A stretch of DNA of 45,766 nucleotides from Shewanellaceae bacterium UBA2521 (lineage in GTDB: Bacteria; Pseudomonadota; Gammaproteobacteria; Enterobacterales; Shewanellaceae): positions 11,326-57,091 of the forward strand of contig DDNL01000025.1 in NCBI GenBank assembly GCA_002341165.1, written 5' to 3'. The position numbers and the translations under genes were made by a program. The notes under the pieces are model-generated. The model did no database searches. It was not told where the DNA came from and saw nothing but the letters and a program-made list of their open reading frames with translations. Positions 25,689 to 34,320 of this stretch are shown here, piece after piece (position 1 is the stretch's first letter; every line of letters starts with the position of its first letter).

Positions 25689-26957
25689 TTACTTCTGACC
25701 ATATAAAATCTCAACAGGGTTTAAATGCGTAATACGTCGTACTGAAAACCAAGTACCACATATCGCAATCATCATTGAAAGCACCAAAACACAAGGAACG
25801 ACTATCCAAGCAAAGGTTAACTCTGAGCCAAATAAATACCAAACCATCCATTGGGATAAAAAGAAGCCTGCAACACAGCCTAGCAGGCCACCAAGTAAAC
25901 TACTTAGAATCGAATCCGCATAAAATAAAAAACTGATTTTCCAAGAGTGCGCTCCTAGAGATTTCATAAGACCTATTTCTTTGTAACGATCTAAAATAGT
26001 GTTGCGCATCAATGCAGCAATCCCCATGGACGCTGAAAGGAAAGCTGCAAAAGTCACAACAAACAAAAGCATTTGTATTTTTTCAATGACAGCGCCTTCT
26101 GACGCTGCAATTTGCCAAATAGGTTGCACCACCACACCTTGCAAAGCTTGTTCAAGTTGATAGGCAATAGAAGAAACATAAGCCGTGCAAAACCAACGAT
26201 CATATTCTTGCATATCCAATGATTCTAAATCACGTCGCGCTTTTTCTGATAAATGATCTTCAGGTGTGGTCAAAGCTGAAACTTCTATAGACTGAACTTG
26301 ATTGGGATACCCTGCAATATCTTGAGCGAAACGCAACGGCATAACAAGGTGTTGTTCATCTTGCCCATTTTGCAAAATACCTGTGATACGCACTCTTTGA
26401 TTTATTTGCCCTACAATGTCTAGCTCTTGACCTATCTGCCACTGCTTTTGCGCAGCTAAATCTGCGCCCACTAAAACTTCTGGCTTTTCATCATTGGGCC
26501 ATTGTCCATCTACTTGCCAAAAAGCAGAGATATGTTGATGTCCTGTATGAAATTCTTCTTCGTCAGCCAAAGGTAAATGCTGATCAAAAAAAGTACCGAC
26601 AAGTGTCACTTGCTCTCGATCAACTTGTGCTGTCGCCTTAAAATAAGGCGCAAAACCCATAATATTGTGACGCCAGAAAATATCTTTAATCTTAACCAAC
26701 TGTGCACTATCAATAAAAGATTGATCGGCTAAACTCTGGTGCTGCGTTAACACTTCGGGTAGTAAAGCTTGACCTATAGGTATAATCTGAATATTGGCGC
26801 CATAACTTTTCATTTCTCGTGACATTTTATCGCCAATGCCAATCGATATAGCAAGTAATGTAGAAATAAGACCCGCAGCAAGAAAAACCGTCATGACAGC
26901 CAAATGCTTTCTAGCTTTATCTTGTTTCCAAGATTGATAGATCAAACGCCATTGCAT
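25689..26957 (-). CDS. FtsX-like ABC permease (first of pair)
   Basis: A 422-residue permease with the same plan as its downstream sister: N-terminal helix (HLAVMTVFLAAGLISTLLA), periplasmic MacB_PCD-like domain, and three C-terminal helices with the motif DRYKEIGLMKSLGAHSWKI. GGAGG stands 10 bases before the ATG, inside the end of the DUF2318 gene. It corresponds to Cj1661 in the C. jejuni p19 cluster. The two sister proteins are clearly diverged paralogues. The small spacings (3 to 10 bp) show one transcript through the ATPase gene. Confidence 0.87.
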   Translation of the reverse strand: MQWRLIYQSWKQDKARKHLAVMTVFLAAGLISTLLAISIGIGDKMSREMKSYGANIQIIPIGQALLPEVLTQHQSLADQSFIDSAQLVKIKDIFWRHNIMGFAPYFKATAQVDREQVTLVGTFFDQHLPLADEEEFHTGHQHISAFWQVDGQWPNDEKPEVLVGADLAAQKQWQIGQELDIVGQINQRVRITGILQNGQDEQHLVMPLRFAQDIAGYPNQVQSIEVSALTTPEDHLSEKARRDLESLDMQEYDRWFCTAYVSSIAYQLEQALQGVVVQPIWQIAASEGAVIEKIQMLLFVVTFAAFLSASMGIAALMRNTILDRYKEIGLMKSLGAHSWKISFLFYADSILSSLLGGLLGCVAGFFLSQWMVWYLFGSELTFAWIVVPCVLVLSMMIAICGTWFSVRRITHLNPVEILYGQK

Positions 26958-26960
26958 TAT

Positions 26961-28334
26961 TTAAGCGCCTCCTATATAGCGTTCAGGCGATACAACGAAC
27001 TGCCTATAATGCATTTCATCACTAAAGAAATAAATATGTCCTGCATACTCAAAAGATTTGTGTGCTTTGAGATTCGTTAAAGTTTCTTGGCTTACGGGAT
27101 CAACAACAGTGATTTCCTTGACTTCTGTAAAATATTTTTTGCCAGCTCTTAGATCTTTCGCATCAATCAATAACTCTTGCTCTTTTTGCGACCAGGTTAA
27201 AGGAATAGGATTACAACCACCTGGCTTACCTATGGAAGGTTTAAAGATTCTCACTTGACAACCTAGACAAACAACCTGTCTATCTTCTTGGATATAACCT
27301 TGATCTTTACACAGCAAGCATGCATCAAAAGCAACACCTAGCTTAACACGATCATCAAATCGATTGATCACAAAAAAGCGTATTACGTTACCCGCTTCAG
27401 TTGTCCAAGAAAATCGATGCAAAGTGCCATCTGTTAAAGCTTCGTCAATAGGGATATGTATCATACCATCTTCAGCTAAGGTCAGAGAGAAAGCTTCTGA
27501 ACGTTGCGCAGGCTGAGATCCAATTTGATCCCAATACACTAAGTCTGCACTAAGTAAAACCAGCAAAGCCCATTGAGTCAAACCTATATGACGCGCATCA
27601 AACCACTTTGACTGCGCTTTGCGTTTCGCTATAACCTGTCTTTTCTCGTGAAACTCAGCTTTTAAGCTCAACGTATACCGATGATAAAAAACTTGAACCA
27701 TCAACCATCCAGTCAAGGCAACATAAGGTATCCAAGTCCAAACATCTGTTGCTTTCGCAATAAACGTTACATTAAAACTATTCATCTCAAGCCACTGAAG
27801 CTTCATCATCGCAAGCATCATTTCACCCAGAGGCGGGATCAAACCTACAAGAGAAAACGTTGCGATCCCTATTTTTTGCTTCGATGTTAAAGTACGACTG
27901 GTATGAGCAATCAGTAGTAGACTCATCCCTACGGTTATAAAACCTAACACAACTCCAGCACAGTTCAATAAAAGCTCTGTATTTAAACCATGAGAAAAAT
28001 CAAATAAATGTAATGTTACTGTTTGATTCCATAAAATACTCACACTCAATATCAACATACAAGATAGAGCTAACACAACAAAACGATTTAACTCAGAGAG
28101 AAGTAGATATGCCAAAGCTCCTATAAAGACAGTCAAGTAAAGCATATAAACATTGAATAAAACAACATATTGAGAAGGCAAGTAAGCCGCAAGCGTTACA
28201 CCACATAACATAGCAACCAATCCAGCCAAAAGCTGTACGCGATAAGAAAAAGCCTGGCTTTTTGACCACACTAACCCTAAAAGCAGTGTAGGTAGTAAAT
28301 ATAAAGATAAGACCGAAGAAAAATAAAAAAGCAT
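26961..28334 (-). CDS. DUF2318 Fe-S-binding-type membrane protein with YHS-like tail
   Basis: A 457-residue protein: about seven membrane helices in the first 230 residues, one more near 255, then a periplasmic domain with paired cysteines (ACLLC, VVCLGC, GGCNPIPL) typical of DUF2318, which is predicted to bind a metal or Fe-S centre. The last 45 residues resemble a YHS metal-binding domain (VDPVSQETL then YAGHIYFFSDEMHYRQF), but its usual cysteines are serine or missing, so that part is degenerate. Position and type equal Cj1660. Only a weak ribosome site (AGG) precedes the ATG, and a terminator lies just upstream. Confidence 0.85.
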   Translation of the reverse strand: MLFYFSSVLSLYLLPTLLLGLVWSKSQAFSYRVQLLAGLVAMLCGVTLAAYLPSQYVVLFNVYMLYLTVFIGALAYLLLSELNRFVVLALSCMLILSVSILWNQTVTLHLFDFSHGLNTELLLNCAGVVLGFITVGMSLLLIAHTSRTLTSKQKIGIATFSLVGLIPPLGEMMLAMMKLQWLEMNSFNVTFIAKATDVWTWIPYVALTGWLMVQVFYHRYTLSLKAEFHEKRQVIAKRKAQSKWFDARHIGLTQWALLVLLSADLVYWDQIGSQPAQRSEAFSLTLAEDGMIHIPIDEALTDGTLHRFSWTTEAGNVIRFFVINRFDDRVKLGVAFDACLLCKDQGYIQEDRQVVCLGCQVRIFKPSIGKPGGCNPIPLTWSQKEQELLIDAKDLRAGKKYFTEVKEITVVDPVSQETLTNLKAHKSFEYAGHIYFFSDEMHYRQFVVSPERYIGGA

Positions 28335-28366
28335 AGCTAGAGCCTACAACCTAGTGGTTCATAAAC

Positions 28367-28398
28367 AAAAAACAATAAGGGCAAATAAGCCCTTATTG
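28367..28398 (-). terminator. Intrinsic terminator between p19 and the downstream ABC genes
   Basis: CAATAAGGGC (28373-28382) and GCCCTTATTG (28389-28398) form a perfect 10-bp stem with a 6-base loop; on the minus strand it is followed by TTTTTTG. It lies 48 bp after the p19 stop and 33 bp before the DUF2318 gene, so it splits the iron-uptake operon into a ftr1-p19 part and a lower-expressed downstream part. Confidence 0.88.
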
Positions 28399-28430
28399 TA
28401 TTCTTTTATGCTGTACATGTGTACTAGATT

Positions 28431-28451
28431 TTGTAAGAGAATCTCTTACAA
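28431..28451. repeat. Inverted repeat over the p19 stop codon
   Basis: TTGTAAGAG (28431-28439) and CTCTTACAA (28443-28451) are perfect complements with 3 bases between; the p19 stop codon (28446-28448) lies in one arm. No T-run follows on the minus strand. It might stabilise the ftr1-p19 message against 3' exonucleases. Confidence 0.6.
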
Positions 28452-28967
28452 GCCTGTATATCGAAATTGATATTGAGCATTGAAAGGTTTGAACCAAGCA
28501 CCTACACCCGTCTCTTTATCTTTATGACGATAGAAACCAGCTTTTGAAGGCGGATCGATATGGAATGTAAGCTGATACTCACCCACACCTAACATTTTTA
28601 CATTCGCACCATAATGCGGTCCGTCACTTGCAACCATAGGCATAAAGGTACCTTTTTGCGTACGACCATTACTTTTATTAGTTAAAGTGTAATTTATGGT
28701 TAAGTAAGGCACCCAAGCACCCGCACCCAAACCATTTTTATTACCTGCAATAGCATGAATATCAGCTTCTAAATGGACATCAGACGCTTTTGCCGACAAT
28801 CCCATGCCTCTTGGACTCATATCTATTGGTTGTAAATAAACAGCAGCAATCTCCATACCGCTTTCTTTATGAATAATCGTTTTCCCAGCTGGCTTTTCAC
28901 CCGCTTGAGCAGTCGATAAAAATAGAGCATTCATCAATACGAAGATTGAAAGAACATACTTTAACAT
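28446..28967 (-). CDS. Periplasmic iron/copper-binding protein P19 (Tp34/FetP family)
   Basis: A 173-residue secreted protein (signal peptide cut after AQA, about residue 22). It has the P19/Tp34 beta-sandwich sequences DVHLEADIHA (63-72) and FMPMVASDGPHYGANVKM (108-125), and the candidate metal ligands Glu39, His65, Met109/111, His118 and His136 fall in the conserved stretches. C. jejuni P19 and E. coli FetP are dimers that bind copper and iron and feed an FTR1-type permease. It directly follows the ftr1 gene (50 bp). TGAGGT precedes the ATG by 7 bases. Confidence 0.93.
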   Translation of the reverse strand: MLKYVLSIFVLMNALFLSTAQAGEKPAGKTIIHKESGMEIAAVYLQPIDMSPRGMGLSAKASDVHLEADIHAIAGNKNGLGAGAWVPYLTINYTLTNKSNGRTQKGTFMPMVASDGPHYGANVKMLGVGEYQLTFHIDPPSKAGFYRHKDKETGVGAWFKPFNAQYQFRYTGL

Positions 28968-29017
28968 CAGTCTAACCTCAAATTAAACATTAAAAATTAA
29001 AGCAACATAGAATCTAT

Positions 29018-30904
29018 CTATATTGCCGATACAGCTGCCATTTGCGGACGTCTAAGTACCTTAAACGCGACTAACGCAGCAACAAACAAGATGCCTTGTG
29101 GCACCAAGGTTTCAAAGTAGGGATAAATCCCTAGCAAGCTAATCTCAGGCATATGTACAAGAAGCGTTGGTTCAAAAACCTGAGCTTCCATAAGCTCAAG
29201 CATACCCTTTCCTGCAAAAATAAATGCCATGAGATAAATAAAAATGCCTGTGACCATGAAAAACATTTTCAAAGGTATCTTTAACATGCTGTAACGCATT
29301 AAGCTGTAAATAATCCCTAGGATCATGATACCCAAGCCAAAGCCTGCGAGCACTGCAAGCAAAGATGATTCATCAGCATTTTGAGTCAAAGCCGAATAAA
29401 ACAAGATAGTTTCTGCACCTTCACGATATACAGCTAGGAATCCAGCTAACCAAAGTCCCATCGCAGAACCTTTTGATAATGAGCTTGAGACAGCGTTTTC
29501 GATATAATTCTTCCAGCGCTGCGCTTCAACTTTTGCCAAAAGCCAATAACTCATACTGAACATCACGCCGGCAGCGATGAGCATCGTAACCCCTTCCAAT
29601 AATTCACGACTTGCACCTGAATTCTCGAATATGAGCTGAAATAAGTAAGCTGTTATAACACTGGCTCCTAAAGCGCAAAGCACAGCATGACGTATCAAAG
29701 GCAATTGCTTTTTATGTCCACTTTTGATTAAGAAAGCTGTAATCGCTGTCACAATGAGTAAGGCTTCTAAACCTTCACGGAAAATAATCGTTAAACTAGC
29801 AAGGAGCAGCATCCAGAATCCTTGCCATTGTGGTTGTGCTCGCTGTACAGCTTGGGCTAATTCTTTTTGTAAACCCGAAAAATGTGCATCGAGTACTTCT
29901 AACGTAGCCTGAGACTTCATCAAGCTTACAAGACGTGTGAAACGACCTTCTATCTGTAGTTTTAAATTGATATCAAGTGCACCTATCTTGCTTTCAAAAC
30001 CACTTGCTTCAAATTGATCAAAATAGATATCTTGTATTTGAGCAATGGCTTGTGTGACCTGACCTTGCTGATATACGGCAATAGCTTGCTGTATAGCGCT
30101 TGCTATCTGATCGGAGACCTGCTGCCAGTCTGACTCTTCGGCTTCCAAAGCAACAGATTCTGTTACCGGATCTAGTGCAACCTGAGTCGGTGTAAGTCCG
30201 ACAACCTGCTCTGCTAAATCATCAGTAAGCATACTGATTTCATAAGCAAGTAATTGTATATTTTGCTTCTCATGGATCAACATACGAATTTGAGTAAATG
30301 TTTGATTATATAAAGCAGCTTGTGCAGCTGAACGCTGTTGTCTTAGGGCAATTTCTAGCTCAGTATTTTTAAAACCTTCAAATTGAGCATGATAAACAGC
30401 ATCTACAGCCCCTTGTATATCGCTTTCCTGATACAAGGTCAAAGCTGTTGCTAAACTGTCTTCAATCGTTATAAAAGCACGCGTCCATTGTGCGGCAACC
30501 TCGCCTTCAACCAGATTACCTTCTGCAACAATTTGATGTCCCTCTTCAAGCACAGAAGGTAAAACAAGAAGCTCTGACTGTAACTTTGCAATACGCTCAG
30601 AAACATCTGTAAAAGCTGCTCCGGCTCCAATTAAGCGGCGGATTTCTGAAAATTGTCGTTCTAATTCATAGCTTTTTTGCTGTGAATAATTAATGCTCAC
30701 AGGACCTTCAAGAGATTCAAATAAATCAAAGTAAGCCGATTGCACCGATGATTTTGCATCTTGAATACGATCTTGTTGATATAAAGATCTAGTCTGATCA
30801 AGAGAATGATTTAAGGCATCTACTGTCGCTTGATAATCCACAACAGCTGCAGATACCGCGGAACACCACAGCAGGAAACATAAACTAAAAGCTCTACGCA
30901 TCAT
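29018..30904 (-). CDS. FTR1-family iron permease with triplicated periplasmic domain
   Basis: About 628 residues from the ATG at 30904. The frame is open to 30970, but this start gives a normal signal peptide (MMRRAFSLCFLLWCSAVSA), and a Fur-like site lies within the longer frame. A large periplasmic region holds three helical repeats of about 85-90 residues (roughly 28-113, 146-233, 263-350), each with the pattern (I/A)xxALxLYQ...A....Y...FE. The seven-helix permease part has the two FTR1 iron motifs REGLE (376-380) and REGAE (494-498). It imports iron with P19. This is the first gene of the operon and equals Cj1658 / FetM. Confidence 0.93.
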   Translation of the reverse strand: MMRRAFSLCFLLWCSAVSAAVVDYQATVDALNHSLDQTRSLYQQDRIQDAKSSVQSAYFDLFESLEGPVSINYSQQKSYELERQFSEIRRLIGAGAAFTDVSERIAKLQSELLVLPSVLEEGHQIVAEGNLVEGEVAAQWTRAFITIEDSLATALTLYQESDIQGAVDAVYHAQFEGFKNTELEIALRQQRSAAQAALYNQTFTQIRMLIHEKQNIQLLAYEISMLTDDLAEQVVGLTPTQVALDPVTESVALEAEESDWQQVSDQIASAIQQAIAVYQQGQVTQAIAQIQDIYFDQFEASGFESKIGALDINLKLQIEGRFTRLVSLMKSQATLEVLDAHFSGLQKELAQAVQRAQPQWQGFWMLLLASLTIIFREGLEALLIVTAITAFLIKSGHKKQLPLIRHAVLCALGASVITAYLFQLIFENSGASRELLEGVTMLIAAGVMFSMSYWLLAKVEAQRWKNYIENAVSSSLSKGSAMGLWLAGFLAVYREGAETILFYSALTQNADESSLLAVLAGFGLGIMILGIIYSLMRYSMLKIPLKMFFMVTGIFIYLMAFIFAGKGMLELMEAQVFEPTLLVHMPEISLLGIYPYFETLVPQGILFVAALVAFKVLRRPQMAAVSAI

Positions 30905-30945
30905 TTTTGTTGGTCTCAGAAAAAATAGTAATAAAAATTCGTCTA

Positions 30946-30964
30946 AATGAGAATGATTACTTTT
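30946..30964. promoter_or_regulatory. Candidate Fur box before the iron-uptake operon
   Basis: TGAGAATgATTACTT (30948-30962) matches 10 of 14 informative bases of the 7-1-7 Fur core TGATAATnATTATCA. It lies about 45 bases upstream of the ftr1 start, where a promoter is expected. Fur control is known for the homologous fetMP operon; a fur gene is not in the window. Confidence 0.5.
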
Positions 30965-31052
30965 TAGCAATCAAGGTAGATTTATAACACATAAACATGA
31001 AAGGAGCAATCATAACTGTAAAAAAGAAAGGTTTAAATATGAAAAATATGAC

Positions 31053-32966
31053 CTATTTAAATAAAATAGAAACATCACAAACAGGCTTCTTAAGATAAGG
31101 CAAATAAGGAGGGCTAAACTCTAAAGTGATATGCTCTTGATCAGTTGAATTTAATTTTTTATGAAAATCGATATGTTTTTGTATTTCTTGCCAATCATTA
31201 AAGTCTGACACCTGTGATAAACTACTTTGGTACATATCTCGAGGATTTAAATCGAATGCAAGACTTGTGTCGTTACTGTCGCCATCACAATTAAAATCAA
31301 AAGGATACATATAATCGCCAGCTAAGCCTAAATCCTCGTCTAGGTTCTGTTCATCTAAAAGACCTGCTCTACCATAAGAATAATCAATAACAAAATTATG
31401 CGGCTCACCGAGCACAGATTGACTCATTTGACTTATAGGAATACTTTCACGACATCTATGATATCGATAACGATCATCAGGAGCTTGCATCAATGCTGGT
31501 AAGCCATACATGTACAAATAATTCATACTACTTATATAGTTAGGCTTACCATTTTCATTGTCTTGACCACCGTGCCATAAATTAAAAATATGGCCTAACT
31601 CATGTAACGTCGTGCTCGCTTGCATATTCACAATATAATTAAGCCGATGATCCTCTTGAGAAAAACTTGCATGCTCTAAATGCCCGCCTAAAGCAATAAT
31701 AAGTGTACGGTAATATCCAACATAAGCGATACCTGTAACATGTGGATTACTCGGATTAATTTGGTGCGCATAAAGCACATAGTTAAAAACAGATTCCCGT
31801 CGTACATCCATGTACTGCTCTTGATAATGCAATGCATTCACCATGTTTTCTTCATCTTGTGGCTGAAGATTGGTATATTGACTGAAAGGTACAGGGTCCC
31901 CTACTCTAATCAAGCTATCTGCACTAAAAAGATTAAAGTTATCTGTATCTATTGCATCTACAGCAGAAAATAACTGGCCTGTATCAATATGCAGTCGCAT
32001 GGCTCGAGTTGAACTTGTAGGCTGATACTGCGCAAAAGTATTACGAATCATCTCTAGTGCTGCGTAGCGTGGTTCAAGTAAGCCAGAACTTTCTTGCATC
32101 CAACTCGCTTGTAAAAAAATATCCTGTACACCTGGTCGTGCGCCCCATGCATAGTAAGGTAAACCAGCATAAGTACGACACATCTGTTCAGCACAGTCAG
32201 GAATGCCATCTTGATCTGTATCAGTACAACTCATATCACCAGGATGGATGTCATTGCGACCCCCTTTTGTAATGAATGCACTGACATACCAATCTGAAGC
32301 ATTATTATGATCCTCATAAGGGGGTACGCGTATTAAAGAACCATATTTCTGAGGTACCGATAAAGAAAGAGTAGCAACACCTTGCCAGTCTTTTGTATCA
32401 AGGATATCTTGAGCACCATAAAATACAGCATCAACTACAGTACCTTGATGAAGCAACTCTATAGAGCCTCGCTCTGCAGCAAAACCTATCGAATTTTGTG
32501 TTATGGGATCTTTAATTTTCATACGCTGATTTGAAACTAAATCATCAGACCAATGCATGGGCTGCAAATAATAAGTTTTATCATAAGCACTTTCTATAAC
32601 CATATAATGATCAGGCTGTATCACTTGATGAGGCAAATCGAATGTAGCGGTTGTACCCAGCCAAGAACCATCACGAGCACGTTGTTGGGTACGTATCTGG
32701 TAATCTTGTAAATCAATAGCTTGTTTTGATGCATTATAAATTTCAAACCAATCTTGATAACCATAACGTGGCTCACCCACTTCAGTAATAAAGAGACCTT
32801 CAGGTAGGTTTGAAATAGAAAAAGTATCATCACAAGAGAAATTGAGTAAACTTGGAGAGTAAAGAGGTCGAGTATTCGTCATGTCTACCACTTTATCTTC
32901 TATCTGATTACAACCTAAAACGAACATCAACAATATAACTTGGCAAAAAAATAAGTAATGCATCAT
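31053..32966 (-). CDS. Lipoprotein with lamin-tail domain and metzincin-type zinc motif
   Basis: A 637-residue lipoprotein (signal ending MFVLGC, acylated Cys19). Order of parts: lamin-tail-like domain (about 50-195: FITEVGEPRYGYQDWFEIYN), a calcium-binding thrombospondin-type-3-like loop DTDQDGIPDCAE (about 247-258), then a peptidase region with the extended zinc motif HELGHIFNLWH (about 454-464), where three histidines and a catalytic glutamate fit metzincins. A DFNCDGDSND loop follows near 560. Presumably a surface or periplasmic protease anchored by lipid. It does not match a named protease that I recognise. It sits behind a TATAAT box and a long inverted repeat (32994-33040). Confidence 0.75.
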   Translation of the reverse strand: MMHYLFFCQVILLMFVLGCNQIEDKVVDMTNTRPLYSPSLLNFSCDDTFSISNLPEGLFITEVGEPRYGYQDWFEIYNASKQAIDLQDYQIRTQQRARDGSWLGTTATFDLPHQVIQPDHYMVIESAYDKTYYLQPMHWSDDLVSNQRMKIKDPITQNSIGFAAERGSIELLHQGTVVDAVFYGAQDILDTKDWQGVATLSLSVPQKYGSLIRVPPYEDHNNASDWYVSAFITKGGRNDIHPGDMSCTDTDQDGIPDCAEQMCRTYAGLPYYAWGARPGVQDIFLQASWMQESSGLLEPRYAALEMIRNTFAQYQPTSSTRAMRLHIDTGQLFSAVDAIDTDNFNLFSADSLIRVGDPVPFSQYTNLQPQDEENMVNALHYQEQYMDVRRESVFNYVLYAHQINPSNPHVTGIAYVGYYRTLIIALGGHLEHASFSQEDHRLNYIVNMQASTTLHELGHIFNLWHGGQDNENGKPNYISSMNYLYMYGLPALMQAPDDRYRYHRCRESIPISQMSQSVLGEPHNFVIDYSYGRAGLLDEQNLDEDLGLAGDYMYPFDFNCDGDSNDTSLAFDLNPRDMYQSSLSQVSDFNDWQEIQKHIDFHKKLNSTDQEHITLEFSPPYLPYLKKPVCDVSILFK

Positions 32967-32993
32967 ATCTTATATATCAGTGAGTCTGATTTA

Positions 32994-33040
32994 ATTATAG
33001 TGCACCTGAATCAAGATCACCTGATCTATGATTCAAGTGC
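32994..33040 (-). promoter_or_regulatory. -10 box with adjoining 39-base inverted repeat (operator candidate)
   Basis: TATAAT (32994-32999, minus) lies about 30 bases before the metzincin lipoprotein start. Directly upstream, 33002-33040 is a near-palindrome: GCAC/GTGC, TGAATCA/TGATTCA and AGATCA/TGATCT nested around CC, 17 pairs with one mismatch and one bulge. No T-run follows, so it looks more like a repressor or activator site than a terminator. Confidence 0.5.
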
Positions 33041-33055
33041 GAGGGGATAAAGTAC

Positions 33056-33433
33056 CTAGGTATATGAAGAGTCGGTAGATAAAACCTGACTATGCGTTTT
33101 ACTTATCATCTCATAGGCAAAGAATCTAGTGGTTAAATTTTTCTGGATATGAGGTATTAATTGGATATTTTTATCTATATCAGCAGAATGACTCACAAAA
33201 TATGAACTATCTCTATTAAATAAAGGTGATGTCGATTCATTTTGCATGATGACTGAATGCTCTACAACATATATTTGTTCTGAGTTTTGTATTAACTCGT
33301 CAGAGTAATGGCTTAAAAAAGAAGCTGCATCATTCATGAGCTCATAATGATGACTTATATACCAATCAGAAGCTTTAGAATGTGGATTAAACATAGCAAA
33401 AAATATCAAAACACAGTGCATAAATGATCTCAT
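33056..33433 (-). CDS. Small exported protein, unknown
   Basis: A 125-residue product starting at the ATG at 33433 (AAGGA 8 bases before; the frame is open to 33490 without signals). MRSFMHCVLIFFAMFNPHSKA is a Sec signal; the mature part is 100-odd residues rich in S, H and Y. No family recognised. Just after the signal it has ASDWYISHH, and the neighbouring lipoprotein has ASDWYVSAF, with clear DNA similarity over about 24 bases, hinting at a shared origin for this piece. It precedes the lipoprotein gene by 89 bp on the same strand. Confidence 0.55.
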   Translation of the reverse strand: MRSFMHCVLIFFAMFNPHSKASDWYISHHYELMNDAASFLSHYSDELIQNSEQIYVVEHSVIMQNESTSPLFNRDSSYFVSHSADIDKNIQLIPHIQKNLTTRFFAYEMISKTHSQVLSTDSSYT

Positions 33434-34320
33434 CTTTATTTTCCTTATTTTTAAATTAGACTGGATTAAAAAAGCACGCCCAAAATGCAATTAAATTCCA
33501 TTTATTGAAACAAGCTCAAACCTGCTTAGCTGTCCTTGGCGTGTATTAATTTATGCGCCATATCTTCTCACTTTTCAAGAAAAATAATTCCTATTTTTTT
33601 GTTTGACAACTCTCACGTAATGACCATTTTAAAAAAGGAATAATTATTCCTTTTTTTGGCATGGAAACTAACCTATTGAGATCTAAAATCTTTATGAAAA
33701 AAACATGTATTTTTTTTATGCTGTTGATTTTAAAGTGTTATTTTCAACAAGCATAAAAACACAAAAAGTTTAGAGCTTGAGTGAAAAAAAATTTTTTTCT
33801 TAAAAATCAAACCTGTCATCAAGGGAAAATTCAGGATAAATTTGGGGTAAATAATAAAGAATTTTTCAGATCTTATTGAAGTCAAAAAACTGGTCGGATC
33901 AGACTCTTTTTTGCTCTTTTGAGTATCGTTTTTTATCTGATGTTAACCTTGCCGTTTAGAGTCTAAAACGAGAAAGGCGAATGTGTCATTTTAACATGTT
34001 TTCTTATCATCACATTAGGTACCACAAACAGACTTATTTTTATAAAGGATAGATTTTTCTCACCCTATATGCATCATCATAAATACTGCAAAAGCAGTTA
34101 AAAAAAGCATCCTTTATACGTCACTATGCCACACGTGCATCACCTAAAACCAGTAAAGCGAATACAACTATGTGATTACATTTTCTGGTACACATCAATC
34201 TTATTTGAAAAATCTTAAAAAATAGCTTAAAACACACTAAAATAAATGGAGAGACTTCATTTATTTATATATGCCTAATGTATGCCGACACGTAGATCAT
34301 TAAACAAGGACTGTCTGTAT
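33434..34320. other. 887-bp spacer without a recognisable gene
   Basis: Very AT-rich divergent region between the small exported protein and the beta-barrel candidate. It contains a perfect 26-bp palindrome (33631-33656), a bulged hairpin (33718-33727 with 33744-33754), and a 20-codon frame (33694-33756) that reads like a signal peptide (MKKTCIFFMLLILKCYFQQA) and stops, perhaps the stump of a lost exported protein. I saw no tRNA-like or longer coding sequence. Confidence 0.5.
33631..33656. repeat. Perfect 26-bp palindrome
   Basis: AAAAAAGGAATAA followed at once by its exact complement TTATTCCTTTTTT. A related half-site, ATAATTCCTATTTTTTT, lies about 60 bp upstream near 33584. It can work as a weak bidirectional terminator or as a protein-binding site. 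Confidence 0.6.
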
